Position numbers and translations under genes: made by a program. DNA of 64,000 bases from Erigeron canadensis (Eukaryota > Streptophyta > Magnoliopsida > Asterales > Asteraceae): contig NC_057761.1 of the NCBI RefSeq assembly GCF_010389155.1, positions 26,000,210 through 26,064,209 of the forward strand. Direction: 5' to 3'. Below are positions 44,951-55,216 of this stretch, in pieces; the stretch's first letter is position 1; each line of letters opens with the position of its first letter. The notes under the pieces were generated by a model. It was not told where the DNA came from. It saw only the letters and a list, made by a program, of their open reading frames with translations, and ran no database searches.

Positions 44951-47789
44951 TGCTCAAGGACAATAAAATAAAAAAAATTTTATAAAAACTTTTTGTTATT
45001 TAAGACCACAAATATCCTTCTTTTTTATTAACTAATTTAAACATCTCCTTATACTATATGTATATATATCTTTAATGAAATAATTTACAATATAGATCCC
45101 TCAATACCTAAAATGACTACACTACTTTAACATTAATTATTTTTCACATTCATCACAATCGTCGTCCCACTGTCCTCCTAATGCCACCCCCACCACCTCC
45201 GCCATCACTACTCCCAACACCGCCGCATTACGCAGACATATGTCTGATATTCTCAATATGAAAATGCCATCATTATTTTAGTGGGTGGCAAAGGCGTTAA
45301 AGGTGTTTTAGCTTTTGATGTAAAAGATCAAGATTTAATATATTAGGTAGTTTAAGGTTATTTGGGGTATATAGTTGTATGGTTTGTTTAAAAAAAAAGT
45401 TAATATGGAAATAAAACAACAAAAAAAAAAATGAAAACCGTCAAATCTTCCAAATCAAACCCGTTAATATGGTTTGGTCTGATTTGATCAGACAATATAT
45501 TTGGTTTGGTTTGATTTGATATATAGTGAACTAGAATTGTCGATTTAGTTTGAAATTTAGTAAAACCAGACTGGTCGATAAACACCCATAGGAAAAACTA
45601 AGTGGAGTTTTGAGTTAGCGTGTGGCGCTCCCCATATCTTCAGCTCCATCCAACAAAAAATGTGTATTATATATAGGAAATTTATTTGAATGATCTAATT
45701 TTAAAGTGTATATCCAAATATAGACACTTATTAGATTGTTTTACCTAAATAGTTAGAAAAAATTCTTACCACATAATTTTCTAACTAAGAAACAAACTCA
45801 TCAATAGAATCATGGCAAATGTTCATTTCAAAACTTGTACTAACCAACTATTATGATAAGATTAATAGTGATTTAACTTAACTATGAATGAAACATTAAT
45901 CCAAATAAATATAGTTCATGATCGGATTGTTCATGAATATTTTTGACTGTCTTGATTATATATGACTTGAAAAATGATGCACATTAACTTGAACAAATTA
46001 ATTGAAATTTAACAAAAAAAAAAAAATGATATATGTTAAGTGTGTATATATTCAATAAAGGTAAAAGCAACATTCATCAAACTTGTCTTAGGTGGCAAGT
46101 ATTCATCCACTAAATAGGTAAATAATTTGGTGTGTGTCAATATTTGGATATACACAATAAATTTAGACCATATGGGTAATTTTCCTTTATATATTTGACT
46201 TTAAGATTTTTGTTGTTGGAGATATCTACTTACTTTTATCAAGAACACCTAATTTGGGGTAGAATTAATGTCATTTGTCTCCTCAACAATGACGATGATG
46301 GCGACAAAAACAAGACTCAAACTTTGTATTAGTGGTATGGGGAAAGTGAAATGTAAAAAAATTTGTCTCTACTCATAAATAAAAAAGCTGTTTACAGATA
46401 TATAACTTTTAAGCTCTTGAACAATGAGTTTATAATTTTTAAGCTCTTATATAACTTGTTAAAGATTTATTATTATCGTATTTTTAATCTTATATTTTTA
46501 AGACTAATCATTTAGTATCATAAGATAAATTGAAAAAGAAAAACTATGGGATAAAACTGAACCAATAAATTTATGTTTAAATAAATAAACATATAAATAT
46601 ATATATTGATTATTAATAAATTAATATAAATAAAAAGATGAAATTATTGATAATCTACTTATAGTATTTATATGGGAAAAAAATATATGATGCTAGAAGC
46701 TATCCTTTTCTATTCCCCTCATAATCTCCCTCTCCTGAAAATTATGTGTAAATACAAAATCATTTCAACTCACAAAATCATGGAAGTATGTTGTTTTTAG
46801 TAGTATACTTGTTATTCCCTATTTATATATGTTTTTTTTATCTATGGGTCAAACCATAATATCATCACCGTATAACCATATAGCCCCACCAATAAAGGTT
46901 GAAGGTTACAGTTTCGAAATATGTCAAGAAAATGTAGAAATTATATTTTATAACTTATGTGTAAGAATGAAAAGTTATTTTACAATATATATACAGCATG
47001 AGCTATGAGTCCCAGGAATATATATGTACCAAAACGGCTAAACTTTGCCAACCATTTACTCTTTTGGTTTTTTATATATTCATACTAGTGTTAATATCTG
47101 TATGATATACAGTAGCTATATAGATTGTATCATAAAGAAATTCGAATATACCTCATACATGATTCGTAAGTATGAAATAAATTGTGGTTAAAATAAATCG
47201 ATGATCGAAACTAAATTGTAATAAACAATAATGATAAATATAGTATATGTTTAGTTAGAGTTCTAGATTTACCTTAAATTTTTAGAATCACATCAAAATC
47301 GGAACTTATAAACATAGTGGATGATGGGAAATAACATTACAATTTCGTATCGTAAACTCAAAACTTTGAAATCTTTATGTTAATAACTTATTATAGTTAA
47401 TATAAGTAGTAAGATTTGAAGAATTGAGAAAAAAAAAAGACAATTTATTAATGAGAAAACGATCAATCAAATAAGGTTATAATGTCTTTTGTATTAGTAA
47501 GCAAAAAATTAGAGTTTAATTTTAAGTTTGACAAAAAAATTAAATTTATATAATTAAAAAAGTTAATTTAACAAAATAAATAAATTAAAAGGACCTGTGT
47601 TGATCAAGGATTACTATATTGTTTTATAAACATGTTAATTCTGTTTTAGTTTATCGATATATGTTTTTGACTTTGGGTATTTTACTAAGTTTGAATTCAC
47701 CCCATACATTTATCGTAGAGAGTTACCAAGGATTAAAAGTTTTATCTCTACATTTGGTAATTCGGGTGAAATAAGCCAGCCCTCCATTT
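44951..47789. other. Intergenic, AT-rich, no gene
   Basis: About 2.8 kb with no credible ORF. It includes a C-rich CACCACC/CGCC stretch at 45180-45235 and alternating TTTGGTTTGATTTGAT words at 45460-45530. The boundary between the transposon-rich block and the genic block falls here. Confidence 0.5.
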
Positions 47790-47798
47790 TTTCCCGCC
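47790..47798 (+). promoter_or_regulatory. E2F-type site upstream of CTF8
   Basis: TTTCCCGCC lies 118-126 bp before the CTF8 ATG and matches the plant E2F consensus TTT(C/G)(C/G)CGC. This is typical of S-phase genes. Confidence 0.6.
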
Positions 47799-47836
47799 AA
47801 ATTAAATCCCAGATCGATTTCATTCCAAAACCCAAA

Positions 47837-47845
47837 AAACCCTAA
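47837..47845 (+). promoter_or_regulatory. telo-box upstream of CTF8
   Basis: AAACCCTAA, the telo-box core, lies 71-79 bp before the ATG. Such boxes are common in promoters of replication and translation genes in plants. Confidence 0.45.
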
Positions 47846-47915
47846 ATAATATATATTCATTGATTTCCCTAATAATAATAATAATAATTGACTAATAATA
47901 AGCAAGAAATTGAAA

Positions 47916-50841
47916 ATGGAAATAAAATTGAAGTGCAGTTGTGGGGAATCAAATTGCAGTGAATGGGCAATAATCGAAATCCAAGGTATTGTTGAAGTTC
48001 AACCTGCTTTCCAACACCGCTTACTAAATCTGCAAATTGGTCTTCTTTGCCGCCCATCTTCTCAGGTAATTAATCTTTCTAATTATATCTTAAAAATTAT
48101 TAATTGGGTCTGATTGTAATTTGTAAAAGTTTTAATCTTGGCAACTGGGTTTAGGAGAATTATACATTTACTGTTGGTTATCATGAATTGACCGGGTCCA
48201 AGATTCCGTTGAAGAAACCGTTACTCGTGTTGAAAAAGAAGAAGATTGGTTATTCTGATATGGAAATAGACCATAATGATGGTAATGATGATGATGGTGA
48301 GGATGAGGGTGTAAGTTCGTCGTCTAGGGTCGAATTGGAAGTTATTGGGATTATTCGTCAGCGGATTTTGTTCAAGACTCGACCTAAGGCTCTTATATCT
48401 AGTAAGTGGTTTTATCCCCCTTGTTGCGTTTTTTGAATACGATAAGTGGTTTCTGAGTGTTTGGATGGAACATTAACTAGCCCTTATTTGCTTATGTGAC
48501 ACTGAAACAAGTTCTTTTAAGAGTAACCGAATTTAGGGTGTTTGTGTTAAGTTTATATACAAGTGGAGCAAGTGCTTATGCTTAATAAAAAAAAATTGTA
48601 TAGCTTAATAAGTATATGTTATAAAGCTTCCCTTTACCGCATTCTTTTAAACAAGTTACTAAGGCATATAAGTTGAATAGCTGATAAGTTGTTTGGATGA
48701 AAAAAAACTTTATTGTGTTATAAAGAAGCTAATTAGTAAATGAGTTTAGCCAAACACTAATATATGCAATCCCCAAATACCGTTTGCTCAACATCTTTAA
48801 GTATAATCAAAGTTGCTATGGTTCAATAATAGTTTCATACCCGTGTATATACAAAGGGTTTTTGCTAAGTTGAAATTGTAACACTTGTGAGTAACATAGC
48901 ATATAGCTGAAAATAAAGGGGGTCATATGGGTCTTTAAAATGTTCAATATTACCTAAGTACATTATTAATTTCCATGGTGAACCAAGAGTCCAAGATGCA
49001 TAAAAATGGGCCAAACTGGTCTAATATGAACTGATATGTTTAGTGGTTTGAAATTGCTCCCTAGATGAATAGACTTGTATCAAATGCATTTCATATATAC
49101 TGTTATTTAGTCCATTTCTGTAAACAAAAAATTAGAGTAGAACTTGGTTTAAATGCTTCATATGTATCAGGATCCATTTATAAATATAAGCAGCAACACT
49201 TTCACTTTTACCTAGATAACTTCATTCGTTGCATATAAGTAGCTTAACTAATATATCGGTTTAACCTGTTTGATTGCCTACCCATATGTATCAACAATAT
49301 TGATATGTACCAGAATCTTTTGTGTCACACTCAGCAGCATCACATTCATTTTAAAAGTCTTAAACAACTATATTATCATGCCAATTGAACTTCCTAAAGA
49401 ACCCACCCATATAGGAAGATCCCTTTGTTAATTAAGCCGACAGAAAGGATGAGCCATTTGAGTCTATCTAAATGGCTGATGCCTTTGCAAAGTATCTGGA
49501 ACATTAGAACGTATAGCATGTTAAAAGTTGATGCTTGTTCGATAATGATACGGATCAAGAGGCCCAGTGGGTTGGCCGAAAGAAGACCAGGACGTTTAAT
49601 GATAATTATTTTTCTTAGTTATAGTTGTTATTATTAGTGACTTGTGCATCAAGTTAGGGTAGATCCCAACTTGGTTAAATAAGGCCATTAGGCCATCGTT
49701 TTGTGTGTGGAGATTATTATTATTGTTCTAAGGAATTTAGGGCTGCTGGGGCATTAATCCAGAATCGGGGCTACTGGAGCCTATCCAGATTATCTTTCTT
49801 GCATCTATTACTTGTTCGTTTATCCAATTTGTTAGAATTCTCTATTTGTGGCTGTTTTCTGCCCTGATACATATCAGATAAATACTTATATGAAAGTGTC
49901 CTTAACTAAAACCAACTTTCCACACTAACATAAAGATGTGTGCCATTACTTTCAAGAGAATTATATCTTATAGTCACAAACGTAATACAAAGGAATATAT
50001 TAACTATTCTAGGGATATTAACAGTCATATGTTAAAGTCATTAGGCTTACTCACAGAGTTCATTTGGTGATTAACCACATTTAACTGCAAACACCTTGCA
50101 AACCTATTAGGTATGGAGTGTGAACGAGTTGATGCTTAAAGTTATGCTAAAATTAATTCTCCAAACCAAATAACTGACTATTATTGTGGTCCACTGATGC
50201 CCCAAAACTGAATTAACTAAGAGTATATGTAATTAAAAAGTATATAATATAGTGTTGACATGTTACCTTTATTGAGAGTGATGCCATCGGATTACTGTCT
50301 TTAATTTTGTATCATCACCAACACTTCTGTCAGTCCTTTGCACTGTTTCTGTGATTGATCCGCCAGTGGAGGTGCCTTGATATGAAGCTTGAATGTATGT
50401 ATCTTTAATTGTGATGATGGAAGATACAAAGAAAAGCGTAGGCTGGGTCAGGTTGTCCATGTGCTTGTGAAAATAAGTAATTTGGCTTTTGTTTATGTAT
50501 CATGACAGCAGCAAATGTTAGTTAATTAAAATTGAGGTTTTGATTGGTTAATAAGTTCTTAACCTTCTTTTAGTGTATATAGAAAATACGGATTCGCTTG
50601 GTTTATGTCATATATATATGTATTCAATTATATGCTTGGAAAGTGCTGGGTTTGACCGATAAATGGAGCATCCTTTTTTTTGTAATGAGTGGAACATTGC
50701 ATTTGATATATGGGTGTTCGATATCATTTTCTTTTTGTCTTTGTGACAATTGATGAAAGCATATTTCTGGTTGCAGAACCACCGCTGACCGTGAAGGAGA
50801 AAGCAAGTGCACTATGTCCTGCTGTTGCAAAACTAAATTGA
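47916..50841 (+). CDS. CTF8: CTF8, subunit of the CTF18-RFC clamp loader
   Basis: Three exons: 47916-48065, 48155-48401 and 50777-50841. Donors are CAG/GTAATT and CTA/GTAAGT; acceptors are TTTAG/GAG and TTGCAG/AA. They join in frame to 153 residues. Recognisable family motifs are WAIIEIQGIVEVQP (residues 17-30), IGLLCRPSSQ (41-50), YTFTVGYHELTGSKIPLKKP (53-72) and IGIIRQRILFKTRPK near the end of exon 2. An acidic Asp/Glu-rich insert (around residues 86-104) separates them. CTF8 joins DCC1 and CTF18 to make the alternative PCNA loader used for sister-chromatid cohesion and replication-fork signalling. The N-terminal CSCGES..C cysteines recall the plant form. Intron 2 is 2.4 kb and contains repeat-like DNA near 49420-49640. 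Confidence 0.9.
49420..49790. other. Repeat-like DNA in CTF8 intron 2
   Basis: GC content rises locally and words such as GGCCCAGTGGGTTGGCC and GGGATTAATCC-like GGCATTAATCCAGAATCGGGG look unlike the neighbouring intron. This suggests a retroelement fragment, but I cannot name its family. Confidence 0.3.
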
Positions 50842-51476
50842 CTCCCACAAAGTGAGATTTGATCTTATGATGTAACTTTTAATTTGAAGTAATGAATACA
50901 AATCCACTTGAATCTGATGTTATGTCATTGTAATCTATGATATGTGCAATCCTTTTTAGACTTTATTAATCATAAACTTTTTGGAGTTTTAAGTTTGGGC
51001 CCGTCCATAAAAATTTCTACATATACATAAGATTTGTCATTGTAATACCTAGTTGTCTCTGATCGTACCTCATCCATTGATTTTTGAACAATTAGTTTCT
51101 CATCCTAGCCTTATTACTATTATTGTATTTAATCAGCAGTCGAACATCTCCTGCAATGAACTTGTGATCTCCACATTTATGTGTGGTTACGGCTTACGAC
51201 CAGTTGGTTTTAAGATGAGAAACCAACTCATATAGTCTATTATACACTAGTCTTGTGGCATGTGGGTCACATTACCTTTATCTAAGGAAATGACATGTTT
51301 GATTCGAGTGTGTAAGACAATATACCTGAACTGAGATGGCGTCAACATGTAAAAAAGAAGGTCGTGTATACTTTTATATGTATGTGGGTCAATAAGCTTA
51401 CAGGTGATCCTCTAGTTTGTGGGAGTGGATGTCAAATTGTCAATAACATTAATTAGCCAGCGTCAGAGCATCTTAT
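50842..51476. other. CTF8 3' region and spacer
   Basis: Presumed 3' UTR, then unremarkable DNA. The 60-codon ORF at 51053 has no support. Confidence 0.4.
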
Positions 51477-52420
51477 ATGGATCCAGTATGTTTAGAAACA
51501 TTTTTTACATGGAGAATGTATGGTTCTTATGCTGCTGCCGTGCTAGGCAATTTATGGGAGGAATTCCTTAGAATCAAATCTTGTGATAGGCTAGTGGCAG
51601 TATTAGAAGCAAGATGTTCAATTGTACAGGCTGATGGCATCATTCCAGAGGATTTCCTCAGTTGTGGTGCAGCTGCAGCTGCACTATAACGTGAGTTTTG
51701 AGTTTGAATTTGTGATGTTGGTTATTCATTACTGAAATATCACTTGTGGAGCTAAAGGAAGAAACATATGAAGATCAATGATCAAAGAATTCCTGAATAA
51801 GAGTTGTATTAGTATCCAAAAGTAGTCTGCTAATATCCAAATAATATGTTACTATGGTTTTTTTTTCATTAGGTGTCAGAATAACATGAGTAAAAGAGTT
51901 CCAGATGTTAATGGTATATGCACAGATACCCCACATTTCCCTTTTCAATTCAAGTTCATGTACGTGTTATTTGTTTTGATGTTGTTATTGATATCCACTC
52001 CGATTCACTTGTCCATTGGTACTTGCCTCTTTTTTCTGAAGGCTATTGAATTAGCTAGAAAGGTGTCAGATGGTCTACAATTTTTACTATACAGAATGGA
52101 TCAAAACAGGTAATGCTTTGGTATTAACAGGTTGGGTCGGGAAGTCGGGTAGACTGGTGCGTTAAAAAATTTATAAACAATAGGTTGGGTCATATATGAT
52201 TTACAAAAATTATATTTACTTAAGTATTAGCTATTTTTTATAGATACATTTTACTTGACCCATTACCATGTTGTATCTATTAGTAAATAGGTAAACTTTG
52301 TCGCCTTTAAATATGTATAACCGCTTAAAGCTCCTTAATTTGCAGCCATATTACTTTGAAACTATCTTGTAGGATCATTATCTCATACATGAAATTTTAG
52401 TTTACAATGATGCGACCTCA
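51477..52420 (+). pseudogene. Partial, decayed duplicate of the inhibitor-2 gene
   Basis: The order of similarity follows 55740-57800. CTTATGCTGCTGCCG and AGGCTAGTGGC (51520-51600) match 55759-55825. GATGTTGG then ATTCATTACTGAAA (51714) matches 55937. An exon remnant, CCAGATGTTAATGGTATATG (51900), matches the end of exon 3 and its donor (ATTGATG/GTACGC). GGTAATGCTTTGGTAT (52111) matches 57369, and CTTGTAGGATCATTATCTC (52370) matches the exon 4 acceptor at 57756. Most of exon 3 is deleted and exon 4 has a stop. Introns are present, so this is a segmental copy, not a retrocopy. The 70-codon ORF at 51477 is read from this debris and is probably not a gene. Confidence 0.7.
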
Positions 52421-53250
52421 TCAAACTAGCACAAGTTGAGTTATTGTTTGACCTCTTCTGTTTTCTTTTGAAATTTAAAACCACTAACCGGTTTTGTTAC
52501 TTTTAAAAGCATTTACACAATGGCTAATTTATATACTATATAAAAATTAGTACTCCATAGGTTGAAAAGTCAAGATTTCGGGGACATACAAAATTACCAT
52601 TTTAATATAAATGAATTAACTTACACAATTATTGCATTATTTTTTAAAAGATATTTATTACTATTTTAAATCAAATATCTTTATATCAAATATCTACACC
52701 ACTTGACGCATCTGCCGACACCAATAGTCGCCGTCGCCGTCACATCCGTCATTACCACCACATCACTGTCACTGCTATCGCCGTCGTATTGTACGGATAC
52801 CATGCACGTTTGAACTTATGAAAAGATCTATCTTTGTAAATGATTTTAATATGACATGACTTTGTCAATTATAAATGGGAAATGATGAAATGATATTAGT
52901 AATACATCTTCTTTTAATCAAGTTGTAATCCATGGATCATTTATCTGAGTGTTGTTTTGTGTAGCTTTTTGTATCATTTATACAGTGTCGTAAATTAATA
53001 ACAAATAAATTGTACCAATATCAATTCTCATTATAAATAAATTCATATGAAGATTTAACACAATGATGTGAACTCCAATTTTTACATTTTAAGAGATGAA
53101 TTATTATGAGGAGTTTTTTAAAAGTCTTTGTTTTATTTCGAAGATTCTTATATTTTATATTGAAGATTCTTATAATTTAAGAATAATTGTAAGATAAACA
53201 TAAAAAACTCTAAAAAAATTGGTCACCCATATACCGAAATATGAGAACAT
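52421..53250. other. Intergenic, no gene
   Basis: AT-rich, with a CGCCGTCG/CACCACC-rich patch at about 52715-52790 that resembles 45180-45235. Confidence 0.4.
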
Positions 53251-53259
53251 AAAATTTAA

Positions 53260-53422
53260 GGAAAATGATTAATTCTTAAAATTCTTCCTAACATTTTAAG
53301 AAGGTGACATGTGGTATCCACCAATTCTCTTTCTTAATCTTGCCTCTGATTTTTTCACATGTCATCATTCAATAATTAAAAGGATTTTTAGACTATTTTG
53401 TTAGGAGGATTAATCATTTCTC
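53260..53422. mobile_element. Short MULE-type MITE with 9-bp TSD
   Basis: The ends GGAAAATGATTAATTC and the complement of GAGAAATGATTAATCC are flanked by AAAATTTAA at 53251-53259 and 53423-53431. The 163-bp length with a 9-bp TSD suits a Mutator-type MITE. Confidence 0.75.
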
Positions 53423-53499
53423 AAAATTTAAATCAGTGCTGGTGGCCTAGTCGATATTCGATAGTAGCTCTATTTTTTAATAAATAAAATAATAGAAGT

Positions 53500-53654
53500 A
53501 AAAACAGAAATGAAAGAAACAAACAAATCCATTCTGGTTCCGTGAGCCACCCATTCATTCTTTATACCCACGCGACCGACGGTCAGTCAACTTCCGGTTC
53601 TTCTCTTCCCCCGCCCACCGCACTCTTCATCATTTCCTTCTCCATTTTAGCTAG
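53500..53654 (+). promoter_or_regulatory. Probable promoter/5' UTR exon of inhibitor-2 gene
   Basis: A GC- and pyrimidine-rich island (CCCACGCGACCGACGG, CTTCCCCCGCCCACCG, CATTTCCTTCTCC) stands out from AT-rich surroundings. It ends with a possible donor, CTAG/GTCCGTAT, at 53654/53655. No ATG follows before the donor. The transcription start is not determined. Confidence 0.45.
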
Positions 53655-53760
53655 GTCCGTATATTCAATTCCAGTCCTTTTCTTTCATTTTTTTCGTTTT
53701 TTATAAAACTCTTATAACTGTTTTAACCTAATCGATTCCCATATATTGTCCTTTATATAA

Positions 53761-53792
53761 TCATTATATATATATATATATATATATATATT
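53761..53792. repeat. (TA)n microsatellite
   Basis: About 13 TA repeats in the first intron of the inhibitor-2 gene. Confidence 0.95.
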
Positions 53793-53953
53793 CACGTTTC
53801 ATTTCAATAACATGTGTATTATCTTCAGCGTTATTATTATTATTATTTATGAATTTTAGATACCTAGAATGTTTTGGTTTTGGAAATTTTATTTTATGTT
53901 AGGTTTGGAGATTCCTGTAATTTTAATTTTGAAATATCATTTTATATTACACG

Positions 53954-54317
53954 AGAGCAAAGTACCCGCGCGTTGCGGCAGTAAATGATGAGGGTGATAG
54001 GTCATAGGAGGTTATATGTCATAGAGTGTCATAGCCAAATGCCCTCCACCCTCGGATTTAAAAATTCGTCGAAAGTATATCGAATGACATCTCTAATGAA
54101 AGAGCATGAAATTTTAAGAACACCCATATAATTTTTATAACTTATCGATGTATGGTTTTTGAGATAAAAAGTTTTGAAAGAATTAGAGGAATAAAATGAT
54201 TTATGGAGGAGAGAGAAAGTTGTACGCATTGAAGTATGGTACATCATGCATTAATATGTGTATATTGTTGAAATTGAATGTTGAAAGTTGAAAAGTGAAT
54301 TTGCTTTATAGTATAGA
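53954..54317 (-). mobile_element. Helitron-like element, family H2 copy 2
   Basis: The right end on the minus strand starts TCTATACTATAAAGCAAATTC preceded by A, the usual Helitron 5' end. The left end has AAGTACCCGCGCGTTGCGGC, a 3'-type hairpin. The expected CTAG appears altered (GAGAG). The interior matches 28190-28440. It lies in intron 1 of the inhibitor-2 gene. Confidence 0.6.
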
Positions 54318-55216
54318 TGTTTGCTTGTACTTGTGTTTATACATAATGAAAATAGATGTTAAATTAAAGGAAATCGATAATTCTCTGTTTAATAATTTAT
54401 TTTTTAGCATTTTACTGAAGATGCTTATTCTTTAGTGACGTTATTTATTCTTTGAGTTAGTTTGCATGACGTCATGCCCGTGGTTATTGTACGTGAACAT
54501 AAACTCACAGTGTACATTTCTCGATCAATTTGATTGCAATTTAAAGGCGCTAAGTATTGGTTTGGTTGGCAATTTAGGGACTTAATTTCACAAACCAACC
54601 ATTTTGTGTTATCTGAATGTGTTTTTAATGAGCTAGTAACTCACATTGTTAAATCTTTTTTACTGTAACAACATATAATCAATTGTGTCATTAAAAGTAG
54701 AGTATTTTTATTTTATTTCCCAACAATTTTGATTTCCCCAAATTCGACTTAAGTTCGGGTAAATTTGTTATTTTTTTAATTATGTGGGTTGCTAGCTTCT
54801 CAAGAAGAGCTTCGGCTATATATTTAATTCGCTAGTATGGGAAAAAAGTCCAAAAATTCCCAACCAAACCGATACTTAGTACCTTTGAATTGTAATCAAT
54901 ATGTATTGTACCTTAGTGAATATAGCCCAAAGCAGAGTATCTCTTTATGCCATTTTCCCAATTAGTTCTTAAATGTGTTTTCTGTTGTTATATTTGGTAA
55001 TTGGTACCATGTTGTGCGTATTCCGTATTGTTACTTGTTCTTATGACGTTTGTGAGTCGTTCTCGTTTATGATAAATTCCAACGTTTTTTCTTTGTCTGT
55101 CTTTCCTTTTATATTTTTGATAAATAGTTACATTACAATATTACATAGATACTTTGTGTCATTATTTTGAAATCAAGTTATGCGAGAAGATACTGACTGG
55201 AGTTTTTTTTCCCCAG

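Noticed and set aside
51886..52113. 75-codon plus ORF with a hydrophobic middle
   Set aside because: It is read from the inhibitor-2 pseudogene intron; the hydrophobic stretch is T-rich intron sequence.
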